Positions 6,250-11,153 of a stretch of DNA of 11,153 nt are shown piece by piece. The notes beneath the pieces are model-generated. The model saw only the letters and a list, made by a program, of their open reading frames with translations, made no database searches and had not been told where the DNA came from. This DNA comes from an uncultured Clostridia bacterium (lineage in GTDB: Bacteria > Bacillota > Clostridia > UMGS1883), in the NCBI GenBank assembly GCA_947629615.1, contig CANRER010000039.1, positions 1 through 11,153 on the forward strand, read 5' to 3'. Positions within the stretch are counted from its first letter, which is position 1, and each line of letters starts with the position of its first letter. The position numbers were made by a program, and so were the translations under genes.

Positions 6250-6516
6250 TTACACAACGTTCACCAACACGGCGACAATTCCGGCCAGCACGGCAAGAGC
6301 GGCGGTCACGGCAAAGGGGATAAAATCCCAGTCGCGGGCCTTTTTCGGCCTCGCGGGCAGGGGAGCGGGCGCGAAGTACTCCTCCACAATCCGCTCGGCC
6401 TCGAAAACCGCGCTGCGGTTCTCCTCGCGCCCGTCCTTCAGCACGAAAAACGCTTGGTCGAAGTGGCGCGATTTGAGGTCGCTGAGGACGATAATCTTTC
6501 TTTCCTTGCTTTTCAA
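6250..6516 (-). CDS. Small C-terminally anchored membrane protein coupled to spoIIE
   Basis: An 88-residue protein starting at TTG (6514-6516), with AGGAGG 8 nt upstream. The start overlaps the spoIIE stop as TTGA, which argues for translational coupling and against the longer in-frame extension upstream. The N-terminal part is soluble (KSKERKIIVLSDLKSRHF, then a charged stretch around FEAERIVEEYF). A Pro-rich linker (49-58) follows, and a single hydrophobic segment (about 65-86) ends the protein, so it should be tail-anchored with its N-terminus in the cytoplasm. I do not recognise the family. Co-expression with spoIIE suggests a role early in sporulation, but this is context only. Confidence 0.75.
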   Translation of the reverse strand: MKSKERKIIVLSDLKSRHFDQAFFVLKDGREENRSAVFEAERIVEEYFAPAPLPARPKKARDWDFIPFAVTAALAVLAGIVAVLVNVV

Positions 6517-8801
6517 GCCCTTTTCCTCCTTATGTTGGCGGCGATTACCGTCAGGTCGTCGCCGGGAACGCCGCCCGAATGGTCGCGGGCGCGGTTCAGA
6601 ATTTCCGAGGCCAGCCGCTGGGGAGTGGCGAGAGCACCATGCTCGATAAGCTCCTTTATCCAGCCGCTTTCGCCGCTGCCCGAAAGGGCTACGCCGTCGC
6701 TGATAAGCACAAGAGTGCTTTCGTCCTCCATGCGCCGCTCGTAACATTCGGCCCCTCCCGAGGCGGCGGCCCCCGCGGGCAGTCCGCCGGGGGCTATTTC
6801 CTCGGCGGCTCCCTTTTGGCTGAGATAAGTGGCCGCGCCGCCGCACTTGTAAAGCTTCGCCTTGCCGCCGAGCTCCGCCACGCACAGGTCGATGGCGGTG
6901 TAGCTGCCGGCGTTGCTGCCGACGATAAGCGAATTTGTGAGGTTTATGGCCTCCTCAGCCTCCATGCCGGCCTCCATAAGGGAAATCAGCATTTCGGCGC
7001 AGAGGCGGCTTTCGCGGGCGGCCTTGTCACCGCTGCCCATGCCGTCGCACAACGCCATGACGAAGGTGTCGCGGTCGAGCAGACAGCATATCGGGAAATC
7101 GCCGCTGACGCGGCGGTTTTCCCTCACCGCCGAGGCCACGGCGGCCTCCACGTCGTAATCGGGCGCGACAACATAGCGGCAGCGGCAGACCCCGCAGCTT
7201 TTAAGGCCGGTTTTGGCAAATTTCAGCCCGGTGGCCTGCTCCAGCACCGACGGCACAAATTCCTCGCAGCAGCCCAGCTCCCCACAGCCGCGCAGCGTCA
7301 GCCGTACCTCTGTGTCGTCGCCCTCGCCGGTGACGTAAACGTCGCGCGAGTCTATGCCCAGCCGCCTCAGGCGCGAGCGCACGTCGTCCGAAAGCAGCTC
7401 GTCGCACAGCTCCGCCGCCGGAGGGTTGGCGGCCAGCCGCGAAATTATCGCGCTCACGCCGGCAAAACCCGTCAGCATGGCGGCCTGCAGCTCCCTGCGG
7501 CGACCGCTCCAAATAAGGTCGTTTTGGTAAAGCTCGTGCGTTTTGGCGAACTCCGCGGCGAAAACGTCGGGCCGCACACAGTGCGGGGGCGAAAGCTCGC
7601 CCGTGGGCTTCTCGCCGCGCATAAGGGCCTCCGCAAGCCGGTTCATGGCCTCGCGGGTGTTTTGGCCGTCGCGGGCCCAGCAGTATTTTTTAAGGCCGCA
7701 GCGGGTGCAGACGCGGCGGGCCGTGCGGTCGCACATACTTTCGCGCAGACCGTTTTCGACCTCCTCAGCCGTGGGAGAGAGCGCGCGCAGCGTGGCCTCG
7801 GCGGACGAGAGCGCCGTGCCGAGGCGGCGCAGACTGTCGCGCAGGACGACGTCGGTCGCGGCGTGTGCCGAGCCGACCGAGGTTATGACCTCGAAAAACC
7901 GCCTCGGCACAAGAAAGATAAGAGCTGCCGCCGCCAGCGAGCAGGCGAGGTTTATCAGCACCTCGGCCGAGCCGTTGGCAAGGGCCGTCACCACGGCGTT
8001 GCTCAAGATGAAGGCCGCGCAGGCGGCCAGCTTGCCCTTTTTGCCGAAGTATCCCGCCGCTATGCCGCTGACGGCGAAGGAGGCGGGCGAGGCGTCGATG
8101 CGGCCTCGGCTCAAAGCGCAGATCAGCCCCATTATCGCGCCCGCCGTTCCGCCGTGGAGGCTGCCGAAGCGTATGGCGTAGACCATCACGAGAAACACGC
8201 AGGCCGTTTCGCCCAAGTCAAGCGCGCCGAACAGCTCTATTCCCACAAGGCCGCCCACCGCACAGCCGAAAAGCATGGCCATGCAGAGGGTTTCCTCGCC
8301 GGTCAGGGTGCGCCGCAGATGAAGCGACGGCAGCAGCGAGAGCGCGTTCGCGAAGGCCGCCGTCGCGACGTATACCGTGGCCGCCTCGGCCACGAGGACA
8401 ATGCAGTCATAAAGCAGCGGATAGCCGCCCACGCTCATGCTTATGAACAGCAGGAACAGCCCCACCGCCGGCGTTATTATCGAGGCCAGAAGCGCGGCCT
8501 GCCGCTTTGCCACAAAGGGCAGACGGCCCTTTTTTATGCCGGGGAACACGGCCATAAAAATGGCCGCCGAAAAAACGTATCTGCCCACGTCGATAAGTTC
8601 CGCGCGGCAGAGCAGCAGCCCCGCCGCCCCGCCGAAGGCCGCCGGCAGTCCGCCGCCGCAGGCGGCGAAGAACGCGAAGCCGAAGGGGTGGCTTTTCCCT
8701 ATGCCTTCGGCCCGCGAAAGTAAAAGCGCCGTCAGAAAAAGCGCCGCGCCGGGGAGCGCCTTTTTGAGCAGCTTGATAAGCGGAGCGAATTTTTGTTTCA
8801 T
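6513..8801 (-). CDS. spoIIE: Stage II sporulation protein E (SpoIIE), membrane PP2C phosphatase
   Basis: SpoIIE dephosphorylates the anti-anti-sigma factor SpoIIAA and so releases sigma-F in the forespore; it also associates with the polar division site. The 762-residue protein (Bacillus subtilis SpoIIE is about 830) has an N-terminal multi-pass membrane region over roughly the first 300 residues, a linker with a Cys cluster (about 355-375, CTRCGLKKYCW) and a C-terminal PP2C-type domain. Metal-binding acidic residues are visible in ALCDGMGSG (Asp586), LISDG (Asp702) and PGDDLTV (Asp748, Asp749). All are intact, so it should be active. The ATG at 8799-8801 is preceded by AAGGAG. The stop overlaps the TTG start of the next small gene. 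Expression is probably controlled by Spo0A through the promoter at 8834-8867. Confidence 0.96.
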   Translation of the reverse strand: MKQKFAPLIKLLKKALPGAALFLTALLLSRAEGIGKSHPFGFAFFAACGGGLPAAFGGAAGLLLCRAELIDVGRYVFSAAIFMAVFPGIKKGRLPFVAKRQAALLASIITPAVGLFLLFISMSVGGYPLLYDCIVLVAEAATVYVATAAFANALSLLPSLHLRRTLTGEETLCMAMLFGCAVGGLVGIELFGALDLGETACVFLVMVYAIRFGSLHGGTAGAIMGLICALSRGRIDASPASFAVSGIAAGYFGKKGKLAACAAFILSNAVVTALANGSAEVLINLACSLAAAALIFLVPRRFFEVITSVGSAHAATDVVLRDSLRRLGTALSSAEATLRALSPTAEEVENGLRESMCDRTARRVCTRCGLKKYCWARDGQNTREAMNRLAEALMRGEKPTGELSPPHCVRPDVFAAEFAKTHELYQNDLIWSGRRRELQAAMLTGFAGVSAIISRLAANPPAAELCDELLSDDVRSRLRRLGIDSRDVYVTGEGDDTEVRLTLRGCGELGCCEEFVPSVLEQATGLKFAKTGLKSCGVCRCRYVVAPDYDVEAAVASAVRENRRVSGDFPICCLLDRDTFVMALCDGMGSGDKAARESRLCAEMLISLMEAGMEAEEAINLTNSLIVGSNAGSYTAIDLCVAELGGKAKLYKCGGAATYLSQKGAAEEIAPGGLPAGAAASGGAECYERRMEDESTLVLISDGVALSGSGESGWIKELIEHGALATPQRLASEILNRARDHSGGVPGDDLTVIAANIRRKRA

Positions 8802-8833
8802 TTGTACCTCTCTCCTTATGTAAAACTAAATAA

Positions 8834-8867
8834 ATTATACATCTCCCGCCAAGGGCATTATGTCGAA
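8834..8867 (-). promoter_or_regulatory. Spo0A-activated sigma-A promoter of spoIIE
   Basis: On the minus strand a perfect TATAAT (8834-8839) and TCGACA (8861-8866; one mismatch to TTGACA) are separated by 21 bp. A perfect Spo0A box TGTCGAA (8861-8867, plus strand) overlaps the -35. An over-long spacer with a 0A box on the -35 is the known design of Spo0A-dependent sigma-A promoters such as spoIIE and spoIIG of B. subtilis. A second match to TGNCGAA, TGGCGAA, lies further upstream on the minus strand (8893-8899). Transcription would start near 8827. Confidence 0.8.
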
Positions 8868-8945
8868 AGGCGGCCCGCGCCCAGAAAAATTTTTCGCCAA
8901 ATTAGGCCCGCCTTCGCGGCGCGGAGGAAATTAATAAAATAACAC

Positions 8946-8974
8946 TTGCATAATGCCGCCAAAGCCTGTATAAT
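8946..8974 (+). promoter_or_regulatory. Promoter of the GH35 beta-galactosidase operon
   Basis: TTGCAT (8946-8951), a 17-bp spacer and a perfect TATAAT (8969-8974). The -35 matches consensus only in its first three bases, which suggests activation or moderate strength. The leader to the GTG start is about 25 nt. No catabolite-responsive element is evident. Between this promoter and that of spoIIE, 8866-8874 and 8906-8915 are inverted repeats with one bulge, of unknown meaning. Confidence 0.65.
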
Positions 8975-9006
8975 AAAGGTGACAAAACTCTGAAAGGAGA
9001 ATTGCT

Positions 9007-10791
9007 GTGAGCACATTTGAGATTAAAGACAATTTTTACCTTGACGGCAAGCCCTTCAAAATTATCAGCGGAGGCATACACTACTTCCGCGTGGTGCCGG
9101 AATACTGGCGCGACCGCCTTGAAAAGCTGAAGGCAATGGGCTGTAACACTGTCGAAACCTACGTTTGCTGGAACCTGCACGAGCCGGAGCCCGGCAAATT
9201 CAACTTCGAGGGAGGGCTCGACATCGCCCGCTTCATAAGCATAGCCGACGAGCTGGGGCTTAAGGTCATCGTGCGCCCGGGGCCCTTCATCTGCGCCGAG
9301 TGGGAGTTCGGCGGCCTTCCGGCGTGGCTTTTGCGCGAGGACGGCGTGAAGCTGCGCGGCCTTTACGAGCCGTATATGACGCACGTTAAAAATTACTTCC
9401 GCGAGCTGTTTAAGCGCCTTGCCCCGCTTCAGGTCACAAAGGGCGGGCCGGTGATACTGTTTCAGATCGAGAACGAGTACGGCTATTACGGCGACGACAA
9501 GGAGTACCTTATGGAGATGGGCCGCGTTATGCGCGAGTGCGGCGCGGAGGTTCCCTTCGTGACCAGCGACGGCCCTTGGGATGACGCTCTGGAGTGCGGC
9601 AAGTGCGACATGGCGCTGCCGACGGCCAACTTCGGCTCCCATGTGGAGGCACAGTTCAAGACGCTCGCCGAGCATACCGGCGGCGGCCCGCTGATGTGCA
9701 TGGAATTTTGGGTCGGCTGGTTCGACAACTGGGGCGGCGAAAAGCACTCCACAAGCAATCTTGACGCGAACAAGCGCGACTTCGAGGACGCTATCCGCCT
9801 CGGCCACGTGAATATCTATATGTTCCACGGCGGCACCAACTTCGGCTTTACGAACGGCGCAAACTACTACGACGAGCTTTCGCCCGACGTAACGAGCTAC
9901 GACTACGACGCGGCGCTCACCGAGTGGGGCGACGTCACTCCCAAGTACGAGGCCTTCCGCGAAATAATCAAAAAGTACGCCGACGTGCCGGAGGTGGAGC
10001 TGACCACCAAAATCGAAAAGGGCTCGTACGGAACGCTCGAATGTGAGGGCCGCGTAAGCCTGAACAGCGTGCTGGACGACATTTCCGTTCCCGTTTGCGC
10101 CAAGGACGCCGTGTGCATGGAAAAGCTCGGCCAAAATTTCGGCTACACGCTTTACCGCGCGTCCTTCCCCAAGGGCAAGACCATAGGCAAGCTCTCGTTT
10201 TCGAGGGTGAACGACCGCGCCATCGTGTTCATGGAGGGCAACCGCTTTGGCACATACTATGACCGCGAGCTGCTCAAGGAGTACGACTTCAAGCGCGAGC
10301 CTTACGTTTACGCCGAGGACGGCGATTTTGACGTGCTGACCGAGAACATGGGCCGCGTGAATTTCAGCTATAAGATAGAATCTCAGCGAAAGGGCATCGA
10401 CGGCGGCGTGCTGATAAACGGCCACTACCACAGCGGCTGGAAGATGTACCCCCTGCCGCTGGATAATGTGGATAAAATCGACTTCGACAAGCCCTACCGT
10501 AAGGGCGACCCCGCCTTTTACAAGTTCAGCTTCAACGCCTACAAGGCTATGGATACCTTCCTCGACCTCGACGGCTTCGGCAAGGGCTGCGCCTTCATAA
10601 ACGGCTTCAATCTGGGCCGCTTTTGGGAGATAGGGCCGCAAAAACGGCTCTACATTCCCGCGCCGCTGATACGCGAGGGCAATAACGAAATTATCGTTTT
10701 TGAAACCGAGGGCAGGGCCGCGCGCACCGTATCCCTCGCGGCCGAGCCGGACCTCGGCCCGCTTTACCTGCCCGACGGCCGCCCCGAATAG
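9007..10791 (+). CDS. Glycoside hydrolase family 35 beta-galactosidase
   Basis: This 594-residue enzyme should remove terminal beta-linked galactose from oligosaccharides or glycans by a retaining mechanism. The N-terminal (beta/alpha)8 barrel shows the family hallmarks: SGGIHYFRV, NTVETYVCWNLHEPEPG, RPGPFICAEWEFGG, and the GH35 signature GGPVILFQIENEYG with acid/base Glu157. The nucleophile is Glu233 in CMEFWVGWFDNWGG. Beta-sandwich domains fill the C-terminal part, and KGCAFINGFNLGRFWEIGPQ near the end is typical. Length fits bacterial GH35 enzymes. No signal peptide is seen, so it acts in the cytoplasm on imported sugars. The GTG at 9007-9009 is chosen because AAAGGAG lies 7 nt upstream and the conserved domain starts at once. 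It shares an operon with the deacetylase 10 bp downstream. Confidence 0.95.
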   Translation: MSTFEIKDNFYLDGKPFKIISGGIHYFRVVPEYWRDRLEKLKAMGCNTVETYVCWNLHEPEPGKFNFEGGLDIARFISIADELGLKVIVRPGPFICAEWEFGGLPAWLLREDGVKLRGLYEPYMTHVKNYFRELFKRLAPLQVTKGGPVILFQIENEYGYYGDDKEYLMEMGRVMRECGAEVPFVTSDGPWDDALECGKCDMALPTANFGSHVEAQFKTLAEHTGGGPLMCMEFWVGWFDNWGGEKHSTSNLDANKRDFEDAIRLGHVNIYMFHGGTNFGFTNGANYYDELSPDVTSYDYDAALTEWGDVTPKYEAFREIIKKYADVPEVELTTKIEKGSYGTLECEGRVSLNSVLDDISVPVCAKDAVCMEKLGQNFGYTLYRASFPKGKTIGKLSFSRVNDRAIVFMEGNRFGTYYDRELLKEYDFKREPYVYAEDGDFDVLTENMGRVNFSYKIESQRKGIDGGVLINGHYHSGWKMYPLPLDNVDKIDFDKPYRKGDPAFYKFSFNAYKAMDTFLDLDGFGKGCAFINGFNLGRFWEIGPQKRLYIPAPLIREGNNEIIVFETEGRAARTVSLAAEPDLGPLYLPDGRPE

Positions 10792-10801
10792 GCGGTCGGT
10801 T

Positions 10802-11153
10802 ATGGCAAGGGTCAGGAGAAGGGCGCTTATACCGCTGCTGCTCGCGGCGGCTGTCCTGCTCGGTATAATCGCCCTTAACGTTTACTACGCCGGCAGCGAC
10901 GTGATAGTTTATATGTACCACAGCGTCCGCGAGGAACCCGTCAACGCCGACGACGAGGAGCTCAGTGTCCGCCCGGAAAGCTTCGAGCGGCAGCTCCGCT
11001 TTTTCGCCGAAAGCGGCAGGCGCACGATTTTTGCCTCGGAGCTGGCGGGCCTCGAAAGGGGAGGCAAGTATCTTGTGCTCACCTTTGACGACGGCTACGA
11101 GGACAACTATACCGAGGTGTTCCCGCTGCTGAAAAAATACGGCTGCAAGGCCA
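10802..11153 (+). CDS. Membrane-anchored polysaccharide deacetylase (NodB/CE4), 3' end outside window
   Basis: The first 117 codons of a gene that runs off the window. An N-terminal signal anchor (basic MARVRRR, then hydrophobic residues 8-24) places the catalytic part outside the cell. VIVYMYHSV (about 34-42) and LTFDDGYEDNY (93-103, metal-binding Asp pair 96-97) are the opening motifs of the NodB homology domain of carbohydrate esterase family 4. These enzymes remove acetyl or N-acetyl groups from peptidoglycan, chitin-like or poly-N-acetylglucosamine polymers. The HxxxH metal motif would lie beyond the window. It starts 10 bp after the GH35 stop with only a weak GGCGG-type ribosome binding site, so translation may depend on the upstream gene. 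Substrate unknown. Confidence 0.85.
   Translation, partial: MARVRRRALIPLLLAAAVLLGIIALNVYYAGSDVIVYMYHSVREEPVNADDEELSVRPESFERQLRFFAESGRRTIFASELAGLERGGKYLVLTFDDGYEDNYTEVFPLLKKYGCKA

Noticed and set aside
6517..6885. Upstream in-frame extension of the small minus-strand gene to an ATG at 6885
   Set aside because: The extension overlaps spoIIE and translates to Arg/Gly-rich sequence; a strong ribosome binding site and the TTGA overlap set the start at 6514-6516.
6579..8723. 714-codon open frame on the plus strand
   Set aside because: It lies antisense to spoIIE in GC-rich DNA; low-complexity Ala/Arg/Gly translation, no ribosome binding site or motif.
8902..10641. 579-codon open frame on the minus strand
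   Set aside because: Antisense shadow of the GH35 gene, whose catalytic motifs are intact; no motifs of its own.

Overview
The window looks like chromosomal DNA of a spore-forming, fairly GC-rich member of the Clostridia (Bacillota), perhaps an Oscillospiraceae-like gut bacterium. The evidence is a complete SpoIIE gene behind a promoter carrying a perfect Spo0A box, strong AGGAGG-type ribosome binding sites, Firmicutes-type TATAAT promoters, an HPr-family protein, a Cna-B/SpaA repeat surface protein and glycan enzymes typical of gut bacteria. The genus assignment is inference.

Layout from left to right. Positions 1-878 (minus) hold part of a Cna-B/SpaA repeat surface protein. It leaves the window at its 3' side and, unusually, begins in the middle of a domain with no start codon, directly beside the stop codon of the next gene. 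Positions 887-2482 (minus) encode an FGGY-family sugar kinase with its own near-consensus promoter. Positions 2596-2838 (minus) encode an HPr-fold protein that lacks the active-site histidine, followed by a perfect intrinsic terminator. A divergent intergenic region with a near-consensus promoter leads to a glycogen-synthase-like GT5 glycosyltransferase (3132-4583, plus), which ends at a strong hairpin terminator. Next come an ECF-type sigma factor and a single-pass membrane protein overlapping it by ATGA (4704-5974, plus), ended by a 12-bp-stem hairpin. A 176-bp non-coding element with long imperfect terminal inverted repeats (6057-6232) lies between this operon and the convergent spoIIE operon.

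The spoIIE operon (minus) consists of spoIIE (6513-8801) and an 88-residue C-terminally anchored membrane protein (6250-6516) coupled to it by a TTGA start/stop overlap. The spoIIE promoter has a TATAAT -10 and a TCGACA -35 separated by 21 bp, with a TGTCGAA box overlapping the -35, which is the arrangement known for Spo0A-activated sigma-A promoters. On the other side of the same intergenic region, a plus-strand promoter drives a cytoplasmic GH35 beta-galactosidase (9007-10791) and, 10 bp later, a membrane-anchored polysaccharide deacetylase that runs off the window (from 10802).

Most of the content concerns carbohydrate handling (sugar kinase, HPr-like regulator, GT5 synthase, GH35, CE4 deacetylase) plus sporulation and envelope signalling. 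I see no defence island, CRISPR array, tRNA or rRNA. The best leads are the abrupt truncation of the Cna-B protein, the altered sugar-nucleotide loops in the GlgA-like protein, the histidine-less HPr, the Spo0A-type promoter, the small protein coupled to spoIIE, and the inverted-repeat element.
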